Origin: Allomuricauda sp. ARW1Y1
GTDB lineage: Bacteria > Bacteroidota > Bacteroidia > Flavobacteriales > Flavobacteriaceae
Length of the DNA stretch: 64,000 nucleotides
NCBI RefSeq assembly: GCF_013407935.1
Contig: NZ_JACBZU010000003.1
Coordinates: 310,001-374,000 of the forward strand
Direction: 5' to 3'
Below are positions 10,750-20,181 of the stretch, one piece after another. A program made the translations under genes and the position numbers. Numbering within the stretch: position 1 is the stretch's first letter; every line of letters begins with the position of its first letter. The notes under the pieces were generated by a model. That model was not told the DNA's origin, searched no databases, and saw nothing but the letters and a program-made list of their open reading frames with translations.

Positions 10750-10775
10750 TTGGGTAATTAGCTGGTATATTTTTG
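10750..10775 (+). promoter_or_regulatory. Bacteroidota-type promoter of the two-component operon
   Basis: TATTTTTG (10768-10775) matches the -7 consensus TAnnTTTG exactly, and a TTG at 10750-10752 is a suitable -33 element. The kinase ATG is only 13 bases downstream, giving a very short leader. Confidence 0.6.
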
Positions 10776-10788
10776 TTTATTTAGCGGT

Positions 10789-12072
10789 ATGCTGACCAAG
10801 AGGAACCTCTATGTACTAGTTTTTGTGATTGCCGTTATTGGGCTATTGGTGGTACAATACCAATATTTGCGTGTGGGCCTTGGTTTGGCAAAAGCCCAGT
10901 TTTCGGATAAAATAGATAAGGCCAGGGAAAACATCAACAGTGAACTATCCGAAGTCAACTCGCTGACCTACACCTTGGGCAATGCCATACGAAAGGATAC
11001 CTCGGAGGTCAAGATCGGGCTCGATAGCCTCCAAAAAGCCTCCCAATATTATCTGAACGATTATATATCCTATCAATTGAATGTCTCGGGAATCGATGCT
11101 CCTTTCACCTACACTTTGTACTCTAGGGATTCCATTACCTATGTAAGCTCGATTAAACCCCATCTCAGGGCAGAGAAAAACCTCACCTATCCGATAAAAG
11201 TACGGGGGTATTTGCCAGAACTGTTGAAAAAGGAAATTATCCTCGAAATTGGTTTTGAAGACCTGAACAACTACTTTTTAGGGCAGATACGAGGGCTTAT
11301 AATTCCCGGGCTATTATTCCTTTTGATGATTATTGTGGTGGTCATTTGGGTCCTCAAATCATTTTATCTGCAGCGCAGTATCAATACCACCACCAACGAT
11401 TTTATCAATAACCTGACCCATGAACTTAAAACCCCAGTTTTTTCCATTGGATTGGCGACCAAGATTTTGGAACAGGACATGCCCGAAAACAAAAAGGCGG
11501 TGGTCGAATTGATTCGAACAGAATCCGATAGGCTCAAAAAGCATATTGACAAGGTGCTGGAACTGGCCAGTATGGAATCGGGCAAAAAACTGCTGCAGTT
11601 TCAGGAAATCGATTTTAAGCCCGAACTGGAACGTATCTGTAATGGTTTTGCATTATTGGCTGAACATGAAGGCATCGATTTTGAATTTGAATTGGAAAAT
11701 GGCCCCTACATCATTAAGGCGGAAAAATTCCATTTGGAAAATGTAGTGGCCAATTTATTGGAAAATGCCAAGAAATATTCCGATGACCCCCAAGTAAAAC
11801 TTAAGGCCTACAAGCAAAAAGGACATCTTTTTATCAGTATAGCAGATAATGGTCAAGGTATTGCCAAAGAGGATATCAAAAAGATTTTCAGGAAATACTT
11901 TAGAATCAAAAATGGAGATGTACACAAAGTGAAAGGCTATGGCTTGGGGCTGTACTACGTTCAAAAAATTATTAAAATGCACCGTGGTACCATTCAGGTA
12001 CAGAGTGAACCTGGACAGGGCACCACATTTACCCTATCCCTTAAACTGACAAAACATGGAGAAAAAATATAA
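10789..12072 (+). CDS. sensor histidine kinase
   Basis: 427 residues. A transmembrane helix (about 7-25), a periplasmic sensor region (about 30-165) with no recognised fold, a second helix (about 170-192), a HisKA domain with the phosphorylated histidine H211 in THELKTP, and a HATPase domain with the N box (ANLLENAKKYS, about 320), the G1 box DNGQGI (about 353) and the G2 box GYGLGLYYV. It autophosphorylates and passes phosphate to the regulator encoded directly downstream, which overlaps it by 17 bases. The signal is unknown. Confidence 0.92.
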   Translation: MLTKRNLYVLVFVIAVIGLLVVQYQYLRVGLGLAKAQFSDKIDKARENINSELSEVNSLTYTLGNAIRKDTSEVKIGLDSLQKASQYYLNDYISYQLNVSGIDAPFTYTLYSRDSITYVSSIKPHLRAEKNLTYPIKVRGYLPELLKKEIILEIGFEDLNNYFLGQIRGLIIPGLLFLLMIIVVVIWVLKSFYLQRSINTTTNDFINNLTHELKTPVFSIGLATKILEQDMPENKKAVVELIRTESDRLKKHIDKVLELASMESGKKLLQFQEIDFKPELERICNGFALLAEHEGIDFEFELENGPYIIKAEKFHLENVVANLLENAKKYSDDPQVKLKAYKQKGHLFISIADNGQGIAKEDIKKIFRKYFRIKNGDVHKVKGYGLGLYYVQKIIKMHRGTIQVQSEPGQGTTFTLSLKLTKHGEKI

Positions 12073-12757
12073 ATTGATTTTGGTGGAGGATGATAATTCC
12101 TTGGGCTACTTGCTTTCCGAGTATCTAGGGATGAAGGGTTTTGCGGTTACTTGGGCCAAAGACGCATCAGAAGCCATACAAAAAACAAAGACCAACCTAT
12201 TTGATTTGGCCATATTGGATGTGATGCTCCCCGATATGGATGGTTTTGAGCTCTCCCAAAAAATAAAGGGAATCAATCCCAACCTACCTTTTATTTTCTT
12301 GACCGCTCGTTCCATGAAAATAGATGTCCTTAAGGGCTTTTCTTTGGGAGCGGTGGACTATTTGAAAAAACCCATCGACGAGGAGGAATTGGTCGTGCGT
12401 ATCAATGCCCTTTTGGCCAGATTGGTGAACCCTGAAAATGAAGAGGTACAGGTTTCCCAATACGAAATAGGCGATTATATCCTCAACATGGAGAATTTTG
12501 AACTCAGTTTTAAGGGGCAACCTATTAAATTGACAGGTAAAGAATTTGATTTATTGGCGCTTTTGGCCAAAAATAAAAACCAGCTTTGTACCCACAAGGA
12601 AATCTTGACCACCGTGTGGGACAAAAATGATTACTTCAATAAAAAAAGCCTCAACGTATTTATCTCACATTTGCGTAAACATCTTTCGCAAGATCCTAAA
12701 TTGAGCATTGTGAACGTAAGCCGCAGAGGATTCATGCTTCGGGTGGAAGGGGAGTAG
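12056..12757 (+). CDS. OmpR-family response regulator
   Basis: 233 residues. The receiver domain has acidic residues D12 and D13, the phosphoacceptor D55 (LAILDVMLPD), T83 and K104. The C-terminal winged-helix DNA-binding domain (about 135-230) includes LTGKEFDLL and ends SRRGFMLRVEG. The start overlaps the end of the kinase gene, so translation is probably coupled and the two form a cognate pair. Target genes are unknown; the gene just downstream is one candidate. Confidence 0.93.
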   Translation: MEKKYKLILVEDDNSLGYLLSEYLGMKGFAVTWAKDASEAIQKTKTNLFDLAILDVMLPDMDGFELSQKIKGINPNLPFIFLTARSMKIDVLKGFSLGAVDYLKKPIDEEELVVRINALLARLVNPENEEVQVSQYEIGDYILNMENFELSFKGQPIKLTGKEFDLLALLAKNKNQLCTHKEILTTVWDKNDYFNKKSLNVFISHLRKHLSQDPKLSIVNVSRRGFMLRVEGE

Positions 12758-12809
12758 ACAACTGTTCTGGCTCGATTTTTGAGGTCTTTGTTCGCAAATC
12801 AACTCCCCG

Positions 12810-13055
12810 ATGATTAAGTTTTTTAAAAAACATACGCAAACACCCTCGTTACGGCAATTGGACCAATTATACGCCCAAACCATTTGTAAGTGTCCCTTGC
12901 AAGAACAGATTTCGTATTGTCAAAGATTGATCGAAAGCGCAAAGTTCCATCTTGGGCAATCCTGCCCCAAAAAAGACGCTACGCACCTCAAACTACTAAT
13001 CCAAGCCGCCAGTATAGAACTTCAGCGGCTACACGACAAAGGCAGTTCTCATTAG
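12810..13055 (+). CDS. small hypothetical protein
   Basis: 81 residues, basic, with four cysteines (CKC, C, C), predicted mostly helical, no signal peptide. It starts 52 bases after the response regulator and could share its transcript. I do not recognise the family. Confidence 0.55.
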   Translation: MIKFFKKHTQTPSLRQLDQLYAQTICKCPLQEQISYCQRLIESAKFHLGQSCPKKDATHLKLLIQAASIELQRLHDKGSSH

Positions 13056-13123
13056 CTGGAATTTTTACCAAGTCCCCATTTTGGGCTAAAAAGCCTTATT
13101 TTTAGGATTGAAAATGATGCAAA

Positions 13124-13888
13124 ATGAAAAAATCAATCCTCTTACTAGCCTTACTCTTGTTATCCATAAACGCATTCGCAACAGAAACCAAGCTGATGGT
13201 GCGCGCCAAGGCCAAAGACGCCAAGTTTGTGGGAAGTTCCATTGGGGGAGCACATGTCATCGTCCGGAATACATTGAATGGTGAAATACTGGCCGAGGGC
13301 AATACCACGGGGTCAACAGGCAATACTAATTTGATTATGAAAAGTGCCCACGAACGCTACACGCAATTGAGCGATGAAAACACAGCGGGTTTCTTGGCGG
13401 TGGTTGATATTGAAGAGCCTACCTTGGTTCGCGTAGAAGTCCTTTCTCCCGTACATAAGAAAAATGCACGGATACAGGCAAGCACGGAACTTTGGCTGAT
13501 TCCGGGTAAAGACATTTTAGGTGACGGAATCATTCTTGAAATCCCCGGATTTGTGGTAGATATCCTAAAGCCCAATACCCACCAATACATAGCGTTGGAA
13601 TCGATACCCCAATCAGGTTTGCCCATTGAGGCCCATATTGTAATGATGTGCGGTTGCCCCATTGAAGCTGAGGGTATTTGGGACTCCAACCTTATGGAGG
13701 TGAAGGCCATAGTGAAAAAGGATGGCGAAACCATAGGGGAAGTCCAGCTCACCAACCCAACCCAAAACACTTTTAAGGGTGCTATGACCGTTTCCGAAGC
13801 TGGATATTACCAAATCACGGTCTATGCCTACAATCCTCAAACAGGAAATACAGGGGTGGACATGGTAAATTATGTGGTAAGGGAATAG
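13124..13888 (+). CDS. exported hypothetical protein
   Basis: 254 residues with a clear Sec signal peptide (MKKSILLLALLLLSINAFA) and no lipobox, so periplasmic or outer-surface. The body is predicted mostly beta and ends with an Ig-like segment (YYQITVYAYNPQTGNTG). A CGCP motif in the middle (MMCGCPIEAEG) could bind a metal or form a disulfide. A near-consensus -7 box (TATTTTTA) lies about 25 bases upstream of the ATG. Function unknown. Confidence 0.75.
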   Translation: MKKSILLLALLLLSINAFATETKLMVRAKAKDAKFVGSSIGGAHVIVRNTLNGEILAEGNTTGSTGNTNLIMKSAHERYTQLSDENTAGFLAVVDIEEPTLVRVEVLSPVHKKNARIQASTELWLIPGKDILGDGIILEIPGFVVDILKPNTHQYIALESIPQSGLPIEAHIVMMCGCPIEAEGIWDSNLMEVKAIVKKDGETIGEVQLTNPTQNTFKGAMTVSEAGYYQITVYAYNPQTGNTGVDMVNYVVRE

Positions 13889-13979
13889 TTTTTTTAGACA
13901 TTGCCTCATCTACATAAATTCAATTGCTTACAACGCTTAAAATCGGTACCTTTTCGGTGCATAATCCAACCAACCTTTT

Positions 13980-16541
13980 ATGAGGCCGAAACATCTTTTT
14001 AAGTTAATCGGGTGTATCTTTATCATTGCATGCGAATCCCATCCCAAAATGGATGTTTTAGCCGAAGGTATTCCGCTGCAGATGGCCGAATACAGAAAAG
14101 GCCAAGTGTCCAACGTGGTTTACCATCTGTCTTTTGATATTCCTTCGGAAAAGGAAGAGCCGATACCCTCGATCCTGGAATTGGAGCTCGAAATCAATGA
14201 CTTGTCACAGCCCTTGTATCTTGATTTTAATGCAGATGCCTCTCTGTTGAAAAGCATTCAAGTGAATGGGGAATCCCAAGAAATTGACCATCAAAAGGAA
14301 CACATTATCATTGCGAAGGGAGTGAAAAAAGGTCCCAATACCATCAAAATCTCCTTCCATGCCGGAGAACTTTCATTGAACCGAAATGAGGACTATCTCT
14401 ATACCTTGTTGGTTCCGGATAGGGCTAGCACCTTGTTCCCATGTTTTGACCAACCCAACATCAAGGCGAAATATGTTCTGGATATTACAGCGCCATCAGA
14501 TTGGGCGGTACTCTGTGGAGCCCCATTGCAGAAACGTACTTTACAAGGTGATAAAGTGCATTATGCCTTTGAGACCAGTGACCCAATGAGCACCTATCTG
14601 TTTTCCATGGTGGCCGGAAAGTTTGAATCGGTCACCGAAAACCCGGGACAGTTTGATATGACCCTGCTTTATCGTGAAACGGATTCCGCCAAAATAGCCT
14701 ATAGTCTCCCTAGAATATTTGACCTCCACCAACGGTCCATCGATTTTTTAAAGGATTACACCCAATTCGACTTTCCGTTCAAGAAATTGGACTTCGCAGC
14801 CATTCCGGGGTTTCAATATGGGGGAATGGAGCATGTCGGGGCCATCCAATACCGTCAAGGTTCCATTTTTTTGGACGAAAGCGCTACGGAACGAAGGCTC
14901 ATGGGAAGTGCCAAGCTCATTGCACATGAAACCTCTCACATGTGGTTCGGGGACATGGTTACGATGGATTGGTTCAACGATGTTTGGATGAAAGAGGTTT
15001 TTGCCAATTTTATGGCCGACAAAATCGTTAATCCCGCCTTTCCCAACATTAACCATAAGCTGCAATTTATGATGTCCCATTACCGTGGAGCGTATGGAGA
15101 GGACAGAACCCGAGGTACCAATCCCATCAGACAGGATTTGGACAACCTCAAAAATGCCGGAAGTTTATACGGTGGCATTATTTATAACAAAGCACCCATT
15201 ATGATGCGCCAACTGGAGGCGACCATAGGGGAGAAAGCGTTTCGTGATGGTATTCGGGAGTACATCAAAACCTATGCTTACGGGAATGCCACTTGGAACG
15301 ATTTGGTCGATATTTTAGATGAAAAAAATCCGACCGACCTTAAAGCTTGGAGCGAGGTATGGGTAAATCAATCCGGAAGGTCCATCTTAACCGATGAGAT
15401 CAGTTATCAAAATGGAAAAATTTCGAAGTTTACCATTTCACAACAGGCAGAAGATGGGAGCGATAAGCTATGGCCACAGTCCTTTGAGATTACCTTGGTC
15501 TATCCCGATAGCACCAGAACCATTCCTGTAGTTATTTCAGATCGTAGCGTGGAGGTGAATTTGGCCAAAGGACTCCCTAAACCCAAGACGATTATTTATA
15601 ATTCCGATGCCTTTGGGTACGGACTTTTTCCTATCGATACAGACCATTTGGGCGCCATTGCCAAGCTATCTGATGAGGTGGCCCGTGCCTATGCCTATTT
15701 GAATACGTTTGAAAACGCCCTATCGGCAAAACTGGATCCCATTTTGGCTTTTGATGTATTTATGAACGGTGTCCTGAACGAGCCAAACGAATTTGTACAT
15801 GGTATCATCAGTGGGCAGGCAAGCCACTTGTTCTGGAACTTCTTTACCCAAGAGCAACGGGTTGCGGCACAGTCGGAGGTGGAAGCGCTCCTTTGGAACG
15901 AGCTGTTTAAAGATAGATACCAACCCAACATCAAAAAAAACCTGTTTGAACTTTGGAAGGATTTGGCCTATTCCAAAAATGGAATGGAGCGTCTATACGC
16001 TGTTTGGAACAAAGATCAAAAAATTCCTGGACTGAGGCTTAACAAGGACGATTTTACCGAAATGGCACTATTACTTTCCGTGTATGACCACGAACTGGCA
16101 ACGACCATTTTGGAAAGGGCCAAGGGCGAATTGGACAATCCCGATAAAATAGAGCGTTTTGAATTTTTAATGCCTGCGGTAAATTCGGACCAAGAGGTAA
16201 GGGCATATTTTTTTGAATCCTTTGAGAATCCCAAGAACCGTGAGAAAGAATCCTGGGTGGTGACGGCCTGTGGCTATTTGCACCATCCACTGCGGCAAAA
16301 AACGGCGATTGCACAACTTCCATTGGCACTCGATTTATTAGAAGAAATACAAAAAACAGGTGATATTTTCTTTCCGAAGCGTTGGTTGTCGGCAACAGTT
16401 GGTCAATATCAGTCTCCAGAAGCCTATCAGATGGTGGAATCATATCTTGGGGAGCATCAGGAATTGGAACCTTCCCTAAAGGGAAAATTGTTACAGGCTA
16501 CGGATGATCTTTACCGGTTTACAAAAATGACCGGGAATTAG
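13980..16541 (+). CDS. M1-family zinc aminopeptidase, lipoprotein
   Basis: 853 residues. It begins with a lipoprotein signal ending IIAC (Cys about 19), so it is probably membrane-anchored outside the cytoplasm. The catalytic zinc site is intact: HETSH (H316, E317, H320) and, 18 residues later, E339 in KEVFAN. The substrate-binding GAMEN-like motif is present as YGGMEH (about 280-285). It has the long C-terminal helical domain of the aminopeptidase N group. It removes N-terminal residues from peptides, probably for nutrient recovery. It is monocistronic, with a terminator behind it. Confidence 0.93.
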   Translation: MRPKHLFKLIGCIFIIACESHPKMDVLAEGIPLQMAEYRKGQVSNVVYHLSFDIPSEKEEPIPSILELELEINDLSQPLYLDFNADASLLKSIQVNGESQEIDHQKEHIIIAKGVKKGPNTIKISFHAGELSLNRNEDYLYTLLVPDRASTLFPCFDQPNIKAKYVLDITAPSDWAVLCGAPLQKRTLQGDKVHYAFETSDPMSTYLFSMVAGKFESVTENPGQFDMTLLYRETDSAKIAYSLPRIFDLHQRSIDFLKDYTQFDFPFKKLDFAAIPGFQYGGMEHVGAIQYRQGSIFLDESATERRLMGSAKLIAHETSHMWFGDMVTMDWFNDVWMKEVFANFMADKIVNPAFPNINHKLQFMMSHYRGAYGEDRTRGTNPIRQDLDNLKNAGSLYGGIIYNKAPIMMRQLEATIGEKAFRDGIREYIKTYAYGNATWNDLVDILDEKNPTDLKAWSEVWVNQSGRSILTDEISYQNGKISKFTISQQAEDGSDKLWPQSFEITLVYPDSTRTIPVVISDRSVEVNLAKGLPKPKTIIYNSDAFGYGLFPIDTDHLGAIAKLSDEVARAYAYLNTFENALSAKLDPILAFDVFMNGVLNEPNEFVHGIISGQASHLFWNFFTQEQRVAAQSEVEALLWNELFKDRYQPNIKKNLFELWKDLAYSKNGMERLYAVWNKDQKIPGLRLNKDDFTEMALLLSVYDHELATTILERAKGELDNPDKIERFEFLMPAVNSDQEVRAYFFESFENPKNREKESWVVTACGYLHHPLRQKTAIAQLPLALDLLEEIQKTGDIFFPKRWLSATVGQYQSPEAYQMVESYLGEHQELEPSLKGKLLQATDDLYRFTKMTGN

Positions 16542-16583
16542 AGATTCGGTTTTGCTTCAATATTCAGAATTGTTTTAGCCCCC

Positions 16584-16606
16584 AAAGCATGATTTTGCTT
16601 TTTTTT
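16584..16606 (+). terminator. Rho-independent terminator of the aminopeptidase gene
   Basis: AAAGCA (16584-16589) pairs with TGCTTT (16596-16601), followed by a run of T, 43 bases after the stop codon. Confidence 0.7.
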
Positions 16607-16678
16607 ATCATAAACTTTTATTGAAATAGGAGGTAAGGGATTATATTCAACCTCGAATACATTAAAATCAAAATTAGA

Positions 16679-17695
16679 ATGAAAAAGGTCTTTTGGGGTA
16701 TAGGAGCTATTCTGCTATTTTGTAGCCATGACATGTTCTTGAAATTGGACAATTATTTTCTGGAGCCAAATACGCAAGCCACAATCCAATTATTTAATGG
16801 CACTTTTGAAAAAAGTGAAAATGTAATCGATAGGAACCGCATGTTGGATGTAAGTTTGGTGGGCAATGGCCAACGCATCCAAGTCGACTCGACCCAATGG
16901 ACCGAAAGAGATAGCATCACTTTTTTGAATTTTACCACAGGGAGTCCCGGAACTTGGGTGGCTGGGGTTTCGACCGCCCCACGGAACATTGCATTGGATG
17001 CGAAATCGTTCAATGATTATTTGGAACATGATGGCGTTGTGGATATGTTGGAATGGCGAAAAAATAATGGGGCACTTGAAGAGGATGCTGTTGAAAAATA
17101 TTCCAAGCATGTCAAGACCATTTTTCAGGTAGGGGATAGCCTATCCGAAGATTGGAACACCGAACTCGGGTATCCCATTGAGTTTATACCGCTGGAAAAT
17201 CCCTACGATTTGCACGCGGGTCACTCTTTAAAAGTCAAATTACTCTATGGCGGGAAACCTTTGGCTAATCAATTGGTCATTATCGGTTCACAAACAACTG
17301 GGGAATCCACTGCTATTGAGCACAGCCATGATGGTGGTGAGCCCCATAACCATGAAAGTGGAGAGACAGCAGACCATGATCATAACTCGGGACTTCAGCT
17401 TCGAACCGATGATACCGGTATTTTGGAGTTTACAATTGCCTCCGAAGGAATCTGGCATTTAAGAACCATCTACATGGTCCAATCCGAAGAGGAGGGGCTG
17501 ACCCACGAGTCCAACTGGGCCACGCTCACTTTTGCAGTGGGTTCGGGACATAGTGCCGAACATGATGCCCATTCCGCAAGCGAGCATGGACATGCCCACG
17601 AAGAGGAGCAAGGTTTTCCATCCTACGTCTTCTGGTTGGTCAGTTTGGTGGTGATAGCTGGTCTTTTCCTGTATTTCAAAAATGTGAAGAAGTAA
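16679..17695 (+). CDS. His-rich DUF4198 (NikM-like) membrane-anchored protein
   Basis: 338 residues. The N-terminus looks like a signal or anchor, the body ends with a DUF4198-like beta domain (about 175-290, DLHAGHSLKVKLLYGG), and one C-terminal helix (about 313-333) precedes a short basic tail. Two His/Asp/Glu-rich patches (HSHDGGEPHNHESGE and HDAHSASEHGHAHEEE) are strong candidates for nickel, cobalt, copper or zinc binding. DUF4198 proteins accompany nickel and cobalt transporters. The next gene, a HupE/UreJ protein, begins on the base after this stop, so the two probably act together in metal handling. The metal is not determined by the sequence. Confidence 0.8.
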   Translation: MKKVFWGIGAILLFCSHDMFLKLDNYFLEPNTQATIQLFNGTFEKSENVIDRNRMLDVSLVGNGQRIQVDSTQWTERDSITFLNFTTGSPGTWVAGVSTAPRNIALDAKSFNDYLEHDGVVDMLEWRKNNGALEEDAVEKYSKHVKTIFQVGDSLSEDWNTELGYPIEFIPLENPYDLHAGHSLKVKLLYGGKPLANQLVIIGSQTTGESTAIEHSHDGGEPHNHESGETADHDHNSGLQLRTDDTGILEFTIASEGIWHLRTIYMVQSEEEGLTHESNWATLTFAVGSGHSAEHDAHSASEHGHAHEEEQGFPSYVFWLVSLVVIAGLFLYFKNVKK

Positions 17696-18382
17696 ATGTT
17701 CGGATTTTTTAAGGTTAAACCGCTACTGCTTCTGGGTCTTTTGTTGTTTCCATCCATATTGTTGGCCCACGATGTAAGTTCCGGTGATCAGCAAATTTTG
17801 AACGATGGTGGATTGCTTTCCTATGTTTGGGTAGGAGCTAAACACATGCTTACTGGATATGACCATCTGTTATTTTTGGCAGGTGTCATCTTTTTTTTGA
17901 AGGGATTTCGGGATATCGTAAAGTTCATAACCGTATTTACCATTGGGCATAGTATTACCTTGTTGGGAGGAACCTACCTTGGTATTCAGGTCAATGAATA
18001 TGCAATTGATGCCGTAATCGCATTGAGTGTGCTGTACAAAGGTTTTGAAAACTTGGATGGATTTGGTAAGCTGGGCATTAAATCTCCCAATTTATTGGGA
18101 ATGGTTTTTTTGTTTGGACTTATCCATGGGTTGGGATTGTCCACAAGATTGCAATCTTTTGATATGGGCCAAGACCAAATACTTTTAAAGATCATCAGTT
18201 TTAACGTTGGTGTTGAATTGGGACAGATTGCAGCACTCATACCTATTATTTTACTCATCAACAGCTGGAAGGGAAAAACAAGTTATGCAGCTTTTTACAA
18301 GGCGTCCAATGTGTATTTGATGATTGCCGGTATTGGCTTGTTTGCCTATCAGCTATATTTGTTTTTCACCCATTCCCATTGA
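17696..18382 (+). CDS. HupE/UreJ-family membrane protein, probable metal transporter
   Basis: 228 residues with an N-terminal hydrophobic signal and about six membrane helices. Conserved metal-family motifs are present: GYDHLLFL near residue 55, TIGHSITL, GLIHGLG and FNVGVELGQ. HupE/UreJ proteins are nickel or cobalt permeases linked to hydrogenase and urease; this is the short Bacteroidota form often found without those enzymes. It directly abuts the His-rich DUF4198 gene, which suggests a binding protein plus permease pair. Confidence 0.85.
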   Translation: MFGFFKVKPLLLLGLLLFPSILLAHDVSSGDQQILNDGGLLSYVWVGAKHMLTGYDHLLFLAGVIFFLKGFRDIVKFITVFTIGHSITLLGGTYLGIQVNEYAIDAVIALSVLYKGFENLDGFGKLGIKSPNLLGMVFLFGLIHGLGLSTRLQSFDMGQDQILLKIISFNVGVELGQIAALIPIILLINSWKGKTSYAAFYKASNVYLMIAGIGLFAYQLYLFFTHSH

Positions 18383-18440
18383 CAAAGCGGTCTATCATTA
18401 ATTCCTTTAAACAGGTTGAGTTACCGATAGATAAAATGAA

Positions 18441-18478
18441 CAGAAAGAAAAAAGGCCCCTCACTGAAGTAAGGGGCCT
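18441..18478 (-). terminator. Rho-independent terminator of the susC-susD operon
   Basis: AGGCCCCT (18453-18460) pairs with AGGGGCCT (18471-18478). On the minus strand a T-rich run follows. It lies just after the SusD stop and could also stop plus-strand transcription from the HupE gene. Confidence 0.85.
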
Positions 18479-18504
18479 CTTTCGTATTAACTACCGGAAC
18501 TAAA

Positions 18505-20172
18505 TTAGTTCTGGTCTGATGGTGACAAGTTCGGGTTGGCATCCAACTCCGCTTGTGGGATCTTGAAGATCCAATCATCGTTCACCGATGGACGCTCTAC
18601 TTGGTACGCCTCTTGGTAAAGTACGGCCGATGCTCCGGAACCTCCGTCTGCAGCGTGGTCGATTCCTTCATCCCATCGGATTTTGTCCGTGTAGCCGAAA
18701 CCTTCGCCCCACAATTCCAATCTTCTCTGGAACTTGATGTGATCCATCATGGACTCTTGGGTGTTGTAGATGGTGACGTCGTAAGCGCTGTCACGCTCTT
18801 CGCCCAAAGGTCTCAAAGCTTCCTGTGCACCTGGAATGTCGTTCAACATCGCCTTGGCCTCCGCCTCGATCAAGTACATCTCAGAAGTACGCATGTAGAT
18901 TACGTCATCGGGATCGATAGATCCAGGATTGGCATTTTTCAACTTAAAGTGCATATACGGGTGCTGGTTGAATGAGTTGGTGATACCGTAAGTAGCATTG
19001 ATTTCTGCTCTTCTCTCATTAAACCCTTCCAAATCATTTGCATAATTTGGGTCTCTTGGTAGACCTGTTTCTGGGTCAAGACCTCCTTGGTTGTTGGCGG
19101 CAGAACTGTTGGTGTTCGGCGCATCTGGAAGGAATACATCCCTTCTGTAATCCGTAGCTGGAATGGCATCCACCAATCTTCTATCGGCAATCTTTGGATT
19201 GTTCCTGATTTGGCTACCATTAAAGGTGTTACTTGCCAAATAGAAATAAGAACGGAAGAAGGTGGTCTCCGCAGCAATCACATTGCTTCCCCAAATGACC
19301 TCAGAAAGGTTGTTGGAGTTAAAACCGGACTTCCAATCGTCCTCGCCCATCAAAGGAAAGCCCTGACGTGCCATAACGGCGGCATCGGCAGCAGTTTGCC
19401 AGTCACCTTTGGATAGTGCTGTACGGGCCAAAAGACCGTAGGCCACGTTGATGTTCAATTGGGACTTGGTCTCAGGTCCACCGCTCGGTCTTCCCGTACC
19501 TTCTTCGAAACGATCGATGGCAGCAGCTAGGTCAGCCTCGATTTGGTCATAGATCTCCTGAACGGTAGATCTTGGCTCACTGGTGAAGGGAGACTCCGAA
19601 GAGAACAATAATGGTACACCTGGGTCGCTTGCAGGATTACCGATCAAGTAACCCTTGGCATAATGCTGCACCAAAGAAAGATAGGCGTAGGCCCTATAGG
19701 TGTAGGCCTGTCCCAAAATCTCGTTCAACTGTGGTGACTCCACCAAGGTTCCGTCGGTTCCTCTGTTGATCAATAGGTTGGCCCCCAAGATGATGTTGTA
19801 CCTGTGGTACCACAACAATTCGCAGGTCAATGACGTCTGATCCGTATGTGAGTTCCACTGCATCTCCGTTCTCCAACCCAAGTTGTTGGCATTGGCGGAG
19901 TGGATCAAACCTCCGGAAAGGTTATCGCCAAGCGGTACCCAGTAGTGGTTGTTTGCCCTAGCTGTGTTTCCACCAGGGAATATGGTCTGTGACTGTGAAT
20001 ATAGTCCACGGTGCAGCCCGTTCAATATCAGCTGCATGTTGTCCTCGTTGGCCAACGCATCGGAAGCTGAAATGGCGTCCGTAGGCGTTGTTTCCAAAAA
20101 GTCGTCGTCGCATGAAGTTATGGCGATCCCTAGGAAAGCCAGTAACATTAGATTTATTTTTCTTAACATCAT
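18505..20172 (-). CDS. SusD/RagB-family outer-membrane lipoprotein
   Basis: 555 residues with a lipoprotein signal ending ITSC followed by DDDFLETTP, which is typical of SusD proteins. The helical TPR-like family features follow, including AQAYTYRAYAYLSLVQHYAKG and near the C-terminus YLIEAEAKAML and RRLELWGEG. SusD caps the SusC channel from outside and binds the nutrient, usually a glycan or peptide. It lies 9 bases after susC in the same operon. No glycosidase or regulator is nearby, so the substrate cannot be named. Confidence 0.95.
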   Translation of the reverse strand: MMLRKINLMLLAFLGIAITSCDDDFLETTPTDAISASDALANEDNMQLILNGLHRGLYSQSQTIFPGGNTARANNHYWVPLGDNLSGGLIHSANANNLGWRTEMQWNSHTDQTSLTCELLWYHRYNIILGANLLINRGTDGTLVESPQLNEILGQAYTYRAYAYLSLVQHYAKGYLIGNPASDPGVPLLFSSESPFTSEPRSTVQEIYDQIEADLAAAIDRFEEGTGRPSGGPETKSQLNINVAYGLLARTALSKGDWQTAADAAVMARQGFPLMGEDDWKSGFNSNNLSEVIWGSNVIAAETTFFRSYFYLASNTFNGSQIRNNPKIADRRLVDAIPATDYRRDVFLPDAPNTNSSAANNQGGLDPETGLPRDPNYANDLEGFNERRAEINATYGITNSFNQHPYMHFKLKNANPGSIDPDDVIYMRTSEMYLIEAEAKAMLNDIPGAQEALRPLGEERDSAYDVTIYNTQESMMDHIKFQRRLELWGEGFGYTDKIRWDEGIDHAADGGSGASAVLYQEAYQVERPSVNDDWIFKIPQAELDANPNLSPSDQN

Positions 20173-20181
20173 TTGATTTTT

